Source: Mitsuaria sp. GD03876 (lineage in GTDB: Bacteria; Pseudomonadota; Gammaproteobacteria; Burkholderiales; Burkholderiaceae_C). From it: DNA of 54,511 bases. The DNA lies in NCBI RefSeq assembly GCF_029840635.1, contig NZ_JAOCCU010000041.1:1-54511 (forward strand), written 5' to 3'. The notes under the pieces were generated by a model. It did no database searches, was not told where the DNA came from, and saw only the letters and a list, made by a program, of their open reading frames with translations. Below are positions 17,199 to 27,266 of this stretch, piece by piece. The stretch's first letter is position 1. The number at the start of each line of letters is the position of its first letter. A program made the translations under genes and the position numbers.

Positions 17199-18155
17199 AT
17201 GAGCCGCCCAGACCCGCACCAACAAGATCCCCAGGACGCCGCCGCCATCGACGATCAGGACTCCCCGCCGCCGGCCTGCGTGATGAGCTTCAACGCGTCC
17301 GACCCCAGCGGCGCCGGCGGCAGCGCCGGCGACGTGGCCACGATCGCCGCCATGGGCGCCCATGCGCTGCCGGTGGTCACCGCCATCGTGATGCGCGACA
17401 CGGCCGAGGTCTTCGACCACCAGACCCTGGACGGCGACTGCATCGTCGAGCAGGCCCGCTCCATCCTCGAGGACGTCCCGGTCGCCGCCTGGAAGGTCGG
17501 TTTCCTGGGCAGCGCCGAGGGCGTGTCCTCGGTCGCCGAGGTGCTGTCGGACTACCCCGACGTGCCGCTGGTGGCCTACCTGCCCAGCATCTCCTGGCTG
17601 GACGAGGAACAGCAGCAGAGCTACCTGGACGCGTTCCGCGAGCTGGTGCTGCCGCAGACGCTGGTGCTGGTGGGCAACCAGAAGACGCTGATCGACTGCC
17701 TGCTCCCGGACTGGGACGCCGACCGCCCGGCCTCGCCGCGCGAACTGGCCGTTGCTGCGCAGCAGCATGGCGCCGCGCACGTGCTGGTGACCGGCATCCA
17801 GCTGCCCAACCAGTACATCGACAACGTCCTGGCGAACGCCCAGGGCGCGATCACCGGCGAGAAGTTCGAGCGCTTCGAGGCCAGCTTCGTCGGCTCCGGC
17901 GACACGCTGTCGGCGGCGCTGGCGGCGCTGCTGTCGGTCGGCTCCGAGCCGCACGACGCCGTGGGCGAGGCGCTGGCCTTCCTGGACCAGTCGCTGGAGG
18001 CGGGTTTCCGCCCGGGCATGGGCAACGTGGTGCCGGACCGCTTCTTCTGGGCGCTGCCGCCCGGGGAGGAAGGCGAGGAAGACGCCACCGCGGCGCCGGC
18101 CGAGGAGATGACGATCGAGGAGCCGCCCAGCCGCGGCCCCCGCCGCATCCATTGA
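17199..18155 (+). CDS. thiD: Hydroxymethylpyrimidine/phosphomethylpyrimidine kinase
   Basis: A 318-residue ribokinase-fold kinase of thiamine biosynthesis that phosphorylates HMP and HMP-phosphate. Visible signs are the substrate loop [12 protein letters not shown] near residue 35, the segment [14 protein letters not shown], and the anion-hole region [19 protein letters not shown] near the C-terminal third. It is about 50 residues longer than E. coli ThiD because of a hydrophilic N-terminal lead and an acidic/Pro-rich tail. The ATG at 17199 is preferred; an in-frame GTG 33 bp upstream is possible and neither has a strong ribosome-binding site. Several positions differ from classic ThiD, so the exact substrate is less certain than the family. 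No TPP riboswitch is visible upstream. Confidence 0.8.
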   Translation: MSRPDPHQQDPQDAAAIDDQDSPPPACVMSFNASDPSGAGGSAGDVATIAAMGAHALPVVTAIVMRDTAEVFDHQTLDGDCIVEQARSILEDVPVAAWKVGFLGSAEGVSSVAEVLSDYPDVPLVAYLPSISWLDEEQQQSYLDAFRELVLPQTLVLVGNQKTLIDCLLPDWDADRPASPRELAVAAQQHGAAHVLVTGIQLPNQYIDNVLANAQGAITGEKFERFEASFVGSGDTLSAALAALLSVGSEPHDAVGEALAFLDQSLEAGFRPGMGNVVPDRFFWALPPGEEGEEDATAAPAEEMTIEEPPSRGPRRIH

Positions 18156-18162
18156 GACCCTC

Positions 18163-18194
18163 GAGGGCGCCCGCGCGGCGCCCTCGCCGTTTTT
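18163..18194 (+). terminator. Intrinsic terminator after thiD
   Basis: A perfect 9-bp stem, GAGGGCGCC / GGCGCCCTC, with a 5-base loop (CGCGC), followed four bases later by TTTTT. It begins 8 bp after the thiD stop codon and separates thiD from hemL. Confidence 0.85.
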
Positions 18195-18231
18195 CCTGCA
18201 TCCGATTGCCTTGCAGTACCGGAATTCCGAT

Positions 18232-19518
18232 ATGAGCCAGAACGAGACCCTGTTCGCCCGCGCCCAGCGCGTCATTCCCGGCGGCGTCAATTCCCCGGTG
18301 CGCGCGTTCCGCGCCGTCGGCGGCACGCCGCGCTTCATCACGCGCGGCGAAGGCGCGCACATCGTGGACGCCGACGGCAAGCGCTACATCGACTACATCG
18401 GCTCCTGGGGCCCGATGATCCTGGGCCACGGCCATCCGGCGGTCGTCGAGGCGGTCCGGAAAGCGGTGCTGGAGGGCTTCTCCTTCGGCGCGCCGACCGA
18501 GCGCGAGGTCGAGCTGGCCGAGGAGATCCTGTCGCTGGTGCCCAGCTGCGAGCAGGTCCGCCTGGTCAGCTCCGGCACCGAGGCCACGATGAGCGCGATC
18601 CGCCTGGCGCGCGGCGCGACGCAGCGCAACAAGTTCATCAAGTTCGAGGGCTGCTATCACGGCCACACCGACGCCCTGCTCGTGAAGGCGGGCTCGGGAC
18701 TGGCGACCTTCGGCCATCCGACCTCGGCCGGCGTGCCCGAGGCGACGGCCCAGCACACCATCGTGCTGGAATACAACAACGTCGCCCAGCTGGACGAGGC
18801 CTTCGCGCTGCACGGCGCCGAACTGGCCTGCGTGATCGTCGAGCCGATCGCCGGCAACATGAATTTCGTGCGCGCCAGCGTGCCCTTCATGACCCGGCTG
18901 CGCGAGCTGTGCCGCCAGCACGGCGCGCTGCTGGTGCTGGACGAGGTGATGACCGGCTTCCGCGTCGGGCTGCGCAGCGCGCAGGGCGTGTACGCCGACC
19001 TGATCCCCGGCTTCGTGCCCGACATCAGCGTGTTCGGCAAGGTCATCGGCGGCGGCATGCCGCTGGCGGCCTTCGGCGCGAGCCGCGAGATCATGCGCCA
19101 TCTCGCCCCGCTGGGCGGCGTCTACCAGGCCGGCACGCTGTCGGGCAACCCGGTGGCCACCGCCTGCGGCTTGGCCACGCTGCGCGAGATCCGCAAACCC
19201 GGCTTCTTCGAGGCCCTGTCGGCGCGCACGCGCCGGCTGGTGGACGGCCTGAAGGCGGTGGCGGCCGAGAACGGCGTGCCCTTCAGCGCCGATAACGAGG
19301 GCGGCATGTTCGGTTTCTTCCTGATGCAGGAGCTGCCGCAGAACTACACGACGGTGATGAGCACCGACAAGGAGCGCTTCAACCGCTTCTTCCACGGCAT
19401 GCTGGATGCCGGTGTGTACCTGGCGCCGGCGCTGTACGAGGCGGGCTTCGTGTCCGCCGCGCACACCGATGCCGACATCGACGCCACGCTGGACGCCGCC
19501 CGCCGCGCCCTGCGCTGA
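18232..19518 (+). CDS. hemL: Glutamate-1-semialdehyde 2,1-aminomutase
   Basis: A 428-residue PLP enzyme of the C5 haem pathway that converts glutamate-1-semialdehyde to 5-aminolevulinate. Visible signs: start region [23 protein letters not shown]-phosphate region [28 protein letters not shown], and the Schiff-base lysine K270 in [16 protein letters not shown]. Length matches the family (about 427). The ATG at 18232 is preferred over an in-frame TTG 21 bp upstream. It stands alone after the thiD terminator. Confidence 0.97.
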   Translation: MSQNETLFARAQRVIPGGVNSPVRAFRAVGGTPRFITRGEGAHIVDADGKRYIDYIGSWGPMILGHGHPAVVEAVRKAVLEGFSFGAPTEREVELAEEILSLVPSCEQVRLVSSGTEATMSAIRLARGATQRNKFIKFEGCYHGHTDALLVKAGSGLATFGHPTSAGVPEATAQHTIVLEYNNVAQLDEAFALHGAELACVIVEPIAGNMNFVRASVPFMTRLRELCRQHGALLVLDEVMTGFRVGLRSAQGVYADLIPGFVPDISVFGKVIGGGMPLAAFGASREIMRHLAPLGGVYQAGTLSGNPVATACGLATLREIRKPGFFEALSARTRRLVDGLKAVAAENGVPFSADNEGGMFGFFLMQELPQNYTTVMSTDKERFNRFFHGMLDAGVYLAPALYEAGFVSAAHTDADIDATLDAARRALR

Positions 19519-19560
19519 GCGGCGTCGGCGGGGCCCGCCCCGGCAATTCCCGGGCCGGGT

Positions 19561-19586
19561 TGTCGCGATCTTTTCGTTTCGCGACA
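19561..19586. repeat. Inverted repeat upstream of mpl
   Basis: Perfect 8-bp arms TGTCGCGA / TCGCGACA separated by 10 bases, in the 114-bp gap between hemL and mpl. It could be part of a hemL transcript end (no T-run directly follows) or an operator for mpl. No clear promoter hexamers can be assigned. Confidence 0.4.
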
Positions 19587-19632
19587 GGCATTACGCTTGC
19601 TTACCGCTTGGTACAGCAGCTGAGAGAGAGAC

Positions 19633-20997
19633 ATGCATATCCACATCCTTGGCATCTGCGGCACCTTCATGGGCGGCCTGGCGGCGCTCGCGCGCGAGGC
19701 CGGCCACACGGTGACCGGCTGCGACGCCAACGTCTATCCGCCGATGTCGACGCAGCTCGAGGCGCTGGGCATCGAGCTGATCCAGGGTTTCGGTGCCGAG
19801 CAGCTGGCGCTGAAGCCGGACCTGTTCGTCATCGGCAACGTGGTGACGCGCTCCTCGGAGGGCCGCTTCCCGCTGATGGAGGCGATCCTGGACGCCGGCC
19901 TGCCCTACACCAGCGGCCCGCAATGGCTGGCCGAGCACGTGCTGCAGGGCAAACACGTGCTGGCGGTGGCCGGCACGCACGGCAAGACCTCGACGACCTC
20001 GATGCTGGCCTGGATCCTGGAATCGGCCGGCCTCGCGCCCGGCTTCCTGATCGGCGGCGTGCCGCAGAACTTCGGCGTCTCGGCGCGGCTGGGCGGCGGC
20101 AAGTGCTTCGTCATCGAGGCCGACGAGTACGACACCGCCTTCTTCGACAAGCGCAGCAAGTTCGTCCACTACCGGCCGCGCACGGCGATCCTGAACAACC
20201 TCGAGCACGACCACGCCGACATCTTCCCGGACCTGGCGGCGATCGAGACCCAGTTCCACCACCTGGTGCGGACGGTGCCGGCGTCGGGCCGGCTGGTGGT
20301 GAACGCGCGCGAGGAATCGCTGCAGCGGGTGCTGTCGCGCGGCTGCTGGAGCGATGTGCAACGCTTCGGCGCGCGCAAGGAAGAACCCGGCGCGCTGCGC
20401 GCCCGCGGCGAGCCCCAGTCCTTCGACGTCCTGCGCGGCAGCCTGAAGGTCGGCCACGTGACCTGGGAGCTGCTGGGCGAGCACAACCAGCTCAACGCGC
20501 TGGCGGCGATCGCCGCGGCGGAGCATGTCGGCGTCGATCCGGAGCAGGCGGCGCAGGCGCTGGGCGGCTTCAAGAACGTGCGTCGCCGGCTGGAACTGCG
20601 CGGCGAGGCCGGCGGCGTGAAGGTCTACGACGACTTCGCCCACCACCCGACGGCGATCCACACGACCATCGACGGCCTGCGCCGGCGCATCGCGCCGCAG
20701 GAACGGATCCTGGCGGTGTTCGAGCCCCGCTCCAACACGATGAAGCTCGGGACGATGAAGGCGCAGCTGCCCTGGGCGCTGGAGGAGGCGGACCTGAGCT
20801 TCTGCAACCAGGACGGCCTGAGCTGGGACGCCCGCGAGGCGCTGGCGCCGCTGGGCGAGCAGGGACTGGTCGGCGCGGACGTCGACGACCTGGTGGCGAT
20901 GGTCAAGCGCGCGGCCCGGCCCGGCGACCATGTGCTGTGCATGAGCAACGGCGGCTTCGGCGGCATCCACGAGAAGCTGCTGGACGCGCTGAAGTAA
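19633..20997 (+). CDS. mpl: UDP-N-acetylmuramate:L-alanyl-gamma-D-glutamyl-meso-diaminopimelate ligase
   Basis: A 454-residue Mur-ligase family enzyme of peptidoglycan recycling, which joins recovered tripeptide to UDP-MurNAc. Start region MHIHILGICGTFMGGLAALA is diagnostic of Mpl rather than MurC. The ATP-binding loop GTHGKTSTT is at about 114-122, followed by EADEYDTAFFDKRSKFVHY, NNLEHDHADIF, and the C-terminal domain with YDDFAHHPTAI and FEPRSNTMKLG. A GA-rich ribosome-binding site (GAGAGAG) precedes the ATG. The next gene starts about 100 bp downstream on the same strand. Confidence 0.97.
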   Translation: MHIHILGICGTFMGGLAALAREAGHTVTGCDANVYPPMSTQLEALGIELIQGFGAEQLALKPDLFVIGNVVTRSSEGRFPLMEAILDAGLPYTSGPQWLAEHVLQGKHVLAVAGTHGKTSTTSMLAWILESAGLAPGFLIGGVPQNFGVSARLGGGKCFVIEADEYDTAFFDKRSKFVHYRPRTAILNNLEHDHADIFPDLAAIETQFHHLVRTVPASGRLVVNAREESLQRVLSRGCWSDVQRFGARKEEPGALRARGEPQSFDVLRGSLKVGHVTWELLGEHNQLNALAAIAAAEHVGVDPEQAAQALGGFKNVRRRLELRGEAGGVKVYDDFAHHPTAIHTTIDGLRRRIAPQERILAVFEPRSNTMKLGTMKAQLPWALEEADLSFCNQDGLSWDAREALAPLGEQGLVGADVDDLVAMVKRAARPGDHVLCMSNGGFGGIHEKLLDALK

Positions 20998-21100
20998 ACC
21001 GGCGATCCTGCGCCCCGCGCGCGCAAGCGCCCCCCGCGGAGGGACGCAGGCATGGCGCCTGCCCTCCCCCCGCCCCAACGACTCGAGGAGCGACGACACG

Positions 21101-22180
21101 ATGAGTGGTCCTGGCAAGCTGGTGCCCGCGCTGCAGAACCGGTCCTTCCTGTGCCTGCTGGCGCTGGTGACGGTGGCGTTCGGCTGGATCCTGTGGCCGA
21201 TGCTGAGCGCGGTGCTGTGGGCGGTGGCGCTGGCCATCGTGTTCCAGCCGCTGTACCGGCGGCTGCTGCGCAAGACGCGGCGTACCGGGCTGTCCTCGGG
21301 ACTGACGATCCTGGTGATCCTGCTGCTGGTGGTGCTGCCGCTGACCTACGTGATGGGCGCGCTGGTGCGCGAGGCGGCGGTCGTCTTCGAGATGGTGAAG
21401 TCGGGCAAGTTCAACTTCGGCACCTACGTGGCGCAGGTCTACGCGGCGCTGCCGGCCTGGCTGCTGGAGGTGCTGGAGCGGCTCGGCCTGCACGACCTGT
21501 CCAACCTGCAGGAGAAGCTGGGCAGCGCGCTGAACCAGGGCAGCCAGTTCATGGCGACCAAGGCGCTGGGCTTCGGGCAGGACACCTTCGACTTCCTGGT
21601 GAGCTTCTTCGTGATGCTCTACCTGCTGTTCTTCCTGCTGCGCGACGGCGAGCAGCTGTCGCTGCGCATCCGCGACGCGCTGCCGCTGCAGGACTCGTAC
21701 AAGCGCCAGCTCGGCGAGAAGTTCCGGACGGTGATCCGCGCGACGGTCAAGGGCAACATCGCGGTCGCGGCGATCCAGGGCGCGCTGGGCGGCTTCGCGT
21801 TCTGGGTGCTGGGCATCCACGCGCCGGTGCTGTGGGCGGTGCTGATGGCCTTCCTGTCGCTGCTGCCGGCGGTGGGCGCGGCGCTGGTGTGGGCGCCGGT
21901 GGCGATCTACCTGCTGGCGACCGGGCAGATCGCCTCGGGCGTGGGGCTGATCCTGTTCGGCACGCTGGTGATCGGGCTGGTGGACAACCTGCTGCGGCCG
22001 CTGCTGGTGGGCAAGGACACCAAGATGCCGGACTACGTCGTGCTGCTGTCGACGCTGGGCGGGATGGCGGTGTTCGGGATCAACGGCTTCGTGATCGGCC
22101 CGCTGATCGCGGCGATGTTCATCGCCGTCTGGGACATCGTGGCCGCCGAGCGGCGGTATCCGGTCGGCGACCCGCACTGA
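21101..22180 (+). CDS. AI-2E family (UPF0118/PerM) membrane transporter
   Basis: A 359-residue polytopic inner-membrane protein. Hydrophobic segments at both ends (for example residues 15-50, 65-85, then 165-185 and a dense cluster 215-345) with a large soluble loop (about 90-165) are typical of the AI-2E/PerM family. The family motif region VGKDTKMPDYVVLLSTLGGMAVFGINGFVIGPLIAAM (in part: IGPLIAAMF) is visible near the C-terminus. Members are proposed exporters or, in some species, Na+/H+ antiporters; the substrate cannot be told. A GAGGAG ribosome-binding site lies 10 bases before the ATG. It ends at a bidirectional terminator. Confidence 0.88.
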   Translation: MSGPGKLVPALQNRSFLCLLALVTVAFGWILWPMLSAVLWAVALAIVFQPLYRRLLRKTRRTGLSSGLTILVILLLVVLPLTYVMGALVREAAVVFEMVKSGKFNFGTYVAQVYAALPAWLLEVLERLGLHDLSNLQEKLGSALNQGSQFMATKALGFGQDTFDFLVSFFVMLYLLFFLLRDGEQLSLRIRDALPLQDSYKRQLGEKFRTVIRATVKGNIAVAAIQGALGGFAFWVLGIHAPVLWAVLMAFLSLLPAVGAALVWAPVAIYLLATGQIASGVGLILFGTLVIGLVDNLLRPLLVGKDTKMPDYVVLLSTLGGMAVFGINGFVIGPLIAAMFIAVWDIVAAERRYPVGDPH

Positions 22181-22219
22181 CGATCTTCCCGACCCGCGAC
22201 GGATCGCGGGACCCAACGC

Positions 22220-22245
22220 AAAGGGCCGGCATTCGCCGGCCCTTT
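22220..22245. terminator. Bidirectional intrinsic terminator
   Basis: A perfect 11-bp stem AAAGGGCCGGC / GCCGGCCCTTT with loop ATTC. The A-run and T-run flanks let it act on both strands. It lies 40 bp after the transporter stop (plus strand) and 66 bp beyond the metalloprotease stop (minus strand), so it ends two convergent transcripts. Confidence 0.88.
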
Positions 22246-22310
22246 GTCCTTGTCGCCCGGGCTTCCTGCCTGGGCGAAACGGCGGCCGGAGCCGCCGCCC
22301 GATCGCGCGC

Positions 22311-25061
22311 TCAGGTGCGCGTCATCGTCGCCTTGAGCACGCTGCTGAGCATGTCCAGGCTCTCGGCCAGGTGGGCGCGCGTTTCCGGCGAGCCCTTGCC
22401 CTGCGCGGCGCGCAGGTCGCCCTGCAGCTGCACCGCGTGCAGGCGCAGCATCGCGTAGGCATCGGCGAACTGCCCCGACGCCGCGCCGCCCTTGGTCAGG
22501 TTGGCCTGCAGGCGGCGCAGGTACTCGCGCTGCAGGTTGCGGCGCAGCGGGTCGATCTCGGCGCCGGTCTTGAGCTCGCTCCAGATCGAGGCCTGCAGCG
22601 TGCCGTAGACCTCGTTGATCGAGATCAGGCCCTTGCGCTGCGACGCCGGCACGTAGTTCGGCAGTTCCATCAGGCGGATCGCCGTCTGCGCCTGCAGCAG
22701 GCGGTCCAGCGAGCCCAGCTGCACCCGCGCCACCGCCGCCGGGATGTTGACGAAGCCCGCCCGCATGAACTCGACGTAGTCCGTCGTGATCGAGGTCATG
22801 AACTCCGGCTTGAAGCGGAAGCTGTCGGCGCTGAAGATGCCCTGCGCCAGGAAGCGCAGCGCCTCGCGCTGCTTGGCCGGATCGACCGGGCGCATCGCCG
22901 CGACCGCCGAGCCCGGCACGTCGCGGTGCGTGTACATGCCGCCGACGTACTTGCCCACCAGGTCCGACGCGCGCGCCAGCTGGTTGAAGCCCGCGGCCAG
23001 CTGGCGGCGCTGGCGCAGCGGATCGTCGGAGGACAGCGCCGGACGGCTCTGCACCCGCGTCCACAGCTCCTGCGTCAGCTTGAGCCGCTTGCGGAAGTAC
23101 GCCAGCGGGTCGTCGCCCAGGTCGAAGCGGTTGATCGTCGGGTCCATGCCGTCGAACGGGCCGAAGCCGCCGGCGTCGGTGTCGTCCGCGTAGGCCAGGC
23201 CCGGCTGCGTGTTGCGCGCGGCGATGCGGCCCAGCTCGGCGCCTTCCTGCTCGCGCGGCACCTGCTTGTAGGCGTACTCGATCGCCCAGTAGTCGTAGGC
23301 GCCCAGCGTGGTGTTGTTGTAGGTGGTCGGCGCCTCGCCCTCGAGCGGGATGTTGTAGGCGTTGTAGTCCATCACCGAGGCCGAGATGCCGTGCGTGTCG
23401 GTCCAGGCCTTGTCCTTGAGCTGCGCCTGCGAGACCTGCGTCGAGGCCTTGAAGTTGTGCTTCAGGCCCAGCGTGTGACCCACCTCATGCATGATCACGT
23501 CCTTGATCCGCGCCTGGATGAAGGCGTCGGCCTCGGGGCTGTCGGGGGCGATCTCGCCGCGGGCCTCGAGGATGTCGAGCGCGAAGTCCATCTCCGACGC
23601 CGCGTCGTGCGCGTAGGTGCAGTAGGTCGCGTTGCGGCCCTCGCGCCAGCCCTTGTTCAGCGCGGCCAGCGCCTGCGCTTCCTCGGCCAGCGACGACACC
23701 ATCTGGCCGTTCATGCCGCGCGGCGCGTCCTCGCTGATGAAGGCGCGGCCGCCGCGGGCGAACACGTCGCTCATGCCGATGTCGGCGTCCAGGATCTCGC
23801 CGCTGCGCGGGTCGACGTGGCTCGGGCCGATCGCGAAGCCCACGTCCGAGCCGACGAACCAGCGGATCGACGCGTGCGACGCGTCCATGTTGTCCCAGTC
23901 GGCGTCATCGGGCTGCTGCTTGGCCACGACCGCGTTCTTGAAGCCGATCTTCTCGAAGGCCTTGTTCCATTCCAGGATGCCGGCCTCGACCGCGGGGCGG
24001 TACTTCGGCGGGATGTTCTTGTCCATCCAGTAGACGATCGGCTGCACCGGCTCGGACAGCTCCGCCGCCGGATCCTTCTTCTCCAGGCGCCAGCGGTTGA
24101 TGTAGTGCACCCGCGGGTTGGCCTTCAGGTCGTCGCTCAGGTCGGTGAAGGTCTGGGTGAAGTGACCCAGCCGGCCGTCGGCGCGGCGGGCGGCCATCTG
24201 CTCGGCCGGCAGCGCGCGGAAGTTGTAGACGAAGCCCATGAACATCGAGCGCGGGTCCGGCAGCGCCTGCGGCGGCGTGGGCACCGGCACCGGCGGGGCC
24301 ACCAGCGGCGGCGCCGGGATGCGCGGCGTGAAGTAGTGGACCTTGGCGTTGAGCGTGGTCAGCTGCTCGTCGGCGCGGGTCAGCTCGAAGTGCGAGTTGG
24401 CGCGGTCGACGTTGTAGGGCAGCCGGTAGGCCATCTCCAGCCGCGTGGACATGCCGGGGATGTCGCTGAGCAGCATCGCGGCGTCGACCAGGAAGGCCTT
24501 GCGCTCCGGATGGTCCGCGCTGGCGACCGGGCCGGCGGCCAGCAGGCTGGGCGAGAACGCTTCCTCGGCGGCGCGCTTGCCGCCGCCCTCGGCGCGGAAC
24601 TCGGTGTTCAGCGCCACCAGCTGGATCGTGTTGCCGATGCGGCGCCACTCGGCCAGCACGTCCGGGCCCATCTGGCTGGCGTAGAAGCCGCGTTCGCCGA
24701 TGGAGCTGGAGATGTTGATGGTGAACAGGAAGGGCTTGTTCAGCATCGCGCGCGGGATCTCGAGCCAGACCTTCTCGTCCTTGCGCAGGATGGGGAACAG
24801 GCCGTCGTCGCGCTTGGCGTCGCGGCTGACCTCGGCGAAGGGCTTGGGCGCGGTCGGGTCGGCGGGGGGACGCGCGGTCATCGGCGACGGGCCGCCGGGC
24901 TGGCCCGGCGCGCCCGAGGCGGCGGAGGCCGGCGGCTGCGCGGCCTGGGCGGCCGGCGCGGAGGCGGTGGAGGTGCCGGTCGTGCCGGGGGTGGCGCAGG
25001 CGGTCAGCAGCAGCGCCGCGGCCGCGATGGCCGTCAGCTGGATCGTGTCCCTGTTGATCAT
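22311..25061 (-). CDS. Zinc-dependent metalloprotease lipoprotein (DUF5117/DUF5118 type)
   Basis: A 916-residue exported protease. A signal peptide ends in a lipobox (LLTAC, Cys22), so the mature protein should be lipid-anchored, followed by a Thr/Ala/Pro-rich linker to about residue 75. The N-terminal half has the DUF5118/DUF5117 layout (KPFLFTINISSSIGERGFYASQMG). The zinc site HEVGHTLGLKHNF lies near residue 523 and matches the extended HExxHxxGxxH of metzincin-like enzymes, with the downstream Met-turn-like SVMDYNAYNIP. C-terminal regions include YVGGMYTHRD. Substrate unknown. It is transcribed alone, divergently from the esterase gene, and ends at the shared terminator. Confidence 0.9.
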   Translation of the reverse strand: MINRDTIQLTAIAAAALLLTACATPGTTGTSTASAPAAQAAQPPASAASGAPGQPGGPSPMTARPPADPTAPKPFAEVSRDAKRDDGLFPILRKDEKVWLEIPRAMLNKPFLFTINISSSIGERGFYASQMGPDVLAEWRRIGNTIQLVALNTEFRAEGGGKRAAEEAFSPSLLAAGPVASADHPERKAFLVDAAMLLSDIPGMSTRLEMAYRLPYNVDRANSHFELTRADEQLTTLNAKVHYFTPRIPAPPLVAPPVPVPTPPQALPDPRSMFMGFVYNFRALPAEQMAARRADGRLGHFTQTFTDLSDDLKANPRVHYINRWRLEKKDPAAELSEPVQPIVYWMDKNIPPKYRPAVEAGILEWNKAFEKIGFKNAVVAKQQPDDADWDNMDASHASIRWFVGSDVGFAIGPSHVDPRSGEILDADIGMSDVFARGGRAFISEDAPRGMNGQMVSSLAEEAQALAALNKGWREGRNATYCTYAHDAASEMDFALDILEARGEIAPDSPEADAFIQARIKDVIMHEVGHTLGLKHNFKASTQVSQAQLKDKAWTDTHGISASVMDYNAYNIPLEGEAPTTYNNTTLGAYDYWAIEYAYKQVPREQEGAELGRIAARNTQPGLAYADDTDAGGFGPFDGMDPTINRFDLGDDPLAYFRKRLKLTQELWTRVQSRPALSSDDPLRQRRQLAAGFNQLARASDLVGKYVGGMYTHRDVPGSAVAAMRPVDPAKQREALRFLAQGIFSADSFRFKPEFMTSITTDYVEFMRAGFVNIPAAVARVQLGSLDRLLQAQTAIRLMELPNYVPASQRKGLISINEVYGTLQASIWSELKTGAEIDPLRRNLQREYLRRLQANLTKGGAASGQFADAYAMLRLHAVQLQGDLRAAQGKGSPETRAHLAESLDMLSSVLKATMTRT

Positions 25062-25313
25062 GGATCTGTGGTGTCGGCGGTCCGTCCGGGGTGTCCGGCC
25101 GGGCCCGGTTGAGAAAGCGGGCGCCGCGGTCCTCTTGCCGCGTGCGCCCCGGTGAAGCGGGCAATGTGCGGGGCGGGGGCCCCCGCGTCAATGCGCACTA
25201 ACGAGCGCGCGATCCTCGCGAACCGCGCGCCTGGCGATGATCGCCCAGCCCGGCACCCGTGCCGGAAGTGACCCGCCCGGATGGCGGAGGGCGCGCGCCT
25301 ACACTGCCCGCCC

Positions 25314-25934
25314 ATGAGCGACCACCCCTTCCCGCCGGTCTCCCCCGCGCCCGCGCGCCGCACCCACCTGCTCTACCTGCACGGCTTCCGCTCGTCGCCG
25401 CGGTCGGCCAAGGCGCAGCGGATGGCGCGCTGGACCGCGGACCACCGGCCGGACCTGGTGTTCGCCAGTCCGCAGCTGCCGCCGTCGCCGCGCGAGGCGA
25501 TGGCGCTCGTCGAGGCGCTGGTCCGCGACTGGCCGCGCGACACGATGGCGGTGATGGGAAGCTCGCTCGGCGGCTTCTACGCCACCTGGGTCGCGCAGCG
25601 CACCGGCGCGCGGACCGCGCTGCTGAATCCGGCGGTCGACCCGGCCCGCGACCTCGCGAACTACATCGGCGAGCAGACCTGCTGGCAAAACCCCGAGGAG
25701 CACTTCTACTTCCAGCCCGGGTTCGTCGACGAGCTCCGCGCGCTGGACGCCGGCGAGCTCGCGTTCCCCGACCGGATGATGGCGGTGATCGCCAAGGGCG
25801 ACGAGGTGCTGGACTGGCGCGAGATGCAGGCGCGCTACGCGGCCTGCCGGATCAAGCTGCTCGAGGGCGGCGACCACGGGCTCGCGGACTTCGACGACCA
25901 CCTCGACGAGCTCACCGCGTTCCTGGGTCTCTGA
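25314..25934 (+). CDS. YqiA/YcfP-type alpha/beta-hydrolase esterase
   Basis: A 206-residue compact alpha/beta hydrolase. Start region LLYLHGFRSSPRSAKAQRM, nucleophile elbow GSSLGG with Ser84, and the catalytic His in GGDHGLADFDDH are visible, as in E. coli YqiA, a small esterase. The ATG giving MSDHPFPPVS is preferred; it is preceded at 25300-25305 by TACACT, a plausible -10 hexamer about 10 bp before the ATG, which would make a nearly leaderless transcript. An in-frame ATG 33 bp further up is the alternative. The 252-bp region shared with the divergent protease gene also holds a CCGGCAC/GTGCCGG inverted repeat at 25250-25265. Confidence 0.88.
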   Translation: MSDHPFPPVSPAPARRTHLLYLHGFRSSPRSAKAQRMARWTADHRPDLVFASPQLPPSPREAMALVEALVRDWPRDTMAVMGSSLGGFYATWVAQRTGARTALLNPAVDPARDLANYIGEQTCWQNPEEHFYFQPGFVDELRALDAGELAFPDRMMAVIAKGDEVLDWREMQARYAACRIKLLEGGDHGLADFDDHLDELTAFLGL

Positions 25935-26036
25935 GGCGGCACGGGCGGCGCCAACGCGACGTCGACGCGCCCCCCGCTCCTTCGGCGCGACGGCAACGTC
26001 AACGTCGCCAGTTCGCCTCGTCAACACCTCGCCTCG

Positions 26037-27086
26037 TCAGCGCAGCTGCAGCAGCACGCCCCAGTGCTGCTGGTTCAGGTCGGACTTCTCGCAGCTCGCG
26101 TCCTCGGCGCACGGGCTGCCGGGCCGGGGCCGGTTCATCGGCGCGCCGGCGTAGTGGCGCCGGGCGAGCAGCCCCGCCTCGTTGACCATCAGCTGGCGCC
26201 GCGTGACGGCCTGCAGCACGTTGCCGCCGATCGACTCGATCTTCAGCGCCTTCGGATCGACCGACACCACCACGTCGCAATGCGACTTGGTGCGCCCGTC
26301 GAGTTCGCCGGCGCGCGCCTGCCAGTCGGCGAAGGTCTCGAGCACCCGCTGCCCGCGCGAGTAGCAGATCAAATCGCCGACCCGCGGCGCCGTGCGCCGG
26401 ATGTCGCAGGCACGGAACGCGTAGCCGGGCTCGTCGCGCAGCGCGCCGGCGATGTAGACCGCGTGCGCGCCGGCGAAGTGGAAGGCCTGGTCGCTCAGGC
26501 CGGCCTCGTGCATGACGAACGAGATGAAGGCGCCGGACCAGGGCGAGTCGGCGATGGCGGCGCGCACCAGCGCCTCGCGGAGCTGCTCGGCCCGCGGCGC
26601 GTCGGCGGGCACGGCGGCCAGCAGCGCACCGACGGACTCGACACGGCTCGGTGACGCGGACGCGGGGTCGTCGAGCAGCGACGGCGCCCATTTGAAGTCG
26701 CGATGGCCGGCGGTGCCGGGCCGGTGCTGCTCCAGCGTCTGCCAGTAGGTCCAGACGCGCCGCCACGCGTAGCGGTCGGCGGGCGGCGCCGCGTCGCCCT
26801 CGGCGGCGCGCAGCGGCTCGGTCTCAGTCTCCACCGAGCCGAACTTCCACAGCCGCCCGTGGGCATCGATGCGATGGCCGTTGAAGCGTTGGTACTCCGC
26901 CATCGCGATCGACGCGATGCGCGCGCCGAGCGCCGGCGCGGGGCCGGGCGCCTCGCAGGACTGCGCGGCGGCGCCGAACGAGGCGACGAGCGGCACGACC
27001 GCGAGCGCGGCGTGAACGAGGAAGCGAGCCGGCGAGCGGCGGGACGAATGGCGGGGCGAGCGCCGCGGCGGACGGAAAGCAGGCAT
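26037..27086 (-). CDS. DUF2272 domain exported protein
   Basis: A 349-residue protein starting at the ATG giving MPAFRPPRRS, because an Arg-rich n-region and hydrophobic core (FLVHAALAVVPLVASFGAAAQS) follow and form a signal peptide. The mature part has the DUF2272 signature region WSGAFISFVMHEAGL, followed by HAVYIAGAL, a segment around PRVGDLICYSRG, and HCDVVVSV, reminiscent of NlpC/P60-like or CHAP-like hydrolase folds with Cys/His placement. The function of DUF2272 is not established. It stands between convergent yqiA-like and same-strand zntB genes without close coupling. Confidence 0.78.
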   Translation of the reverse strand: MPAFRPPRRSPRHSSRRSPARFLVHAALAVVPLVASFGAAAQSCEAPGPAPALGARIASIAMAEYQRFNGHRIDAHGRLWKFGSVETETEPLRAAEGDAAPPADRYAWRRVWTYWQTLEQHRPGTAGHRDFKWAPSLLDDPASASPSRVESVGALLAAVPADAPRAEQLREALVRAAIADSPWSGAFISFVMHEAGLSDQAFHFAGAHAVYIAGALRDEPGYAFRACDIRRTAPRVGDLICYSRGQRVLETFADWQARAGELDGRTKSHCDVVVSVDPKALKIESIGGNVLQAVTRRQLMVNEAGLLARRHYAGAPMNRPRPGSPCAEDASCEKSDLNQQHWGVLLQLR

Positions 27087-27266
27087 CGGAGCGCGAAGGC
27101 ATCGTGAGGTCGCGCGGATTGTGAAAGCGCGGCGCCCCGCGTCCCATGCCAATCGACGGGACGGGCATTCCCGGCGGCTATCGCCGCAGGATCCGCGGTC
27201 TGCGCCAATGCATCCAGCGCCGATCGCGCCCGGCTCGATCAAGGAGCGCCCGCGCCGCGTGGCCGA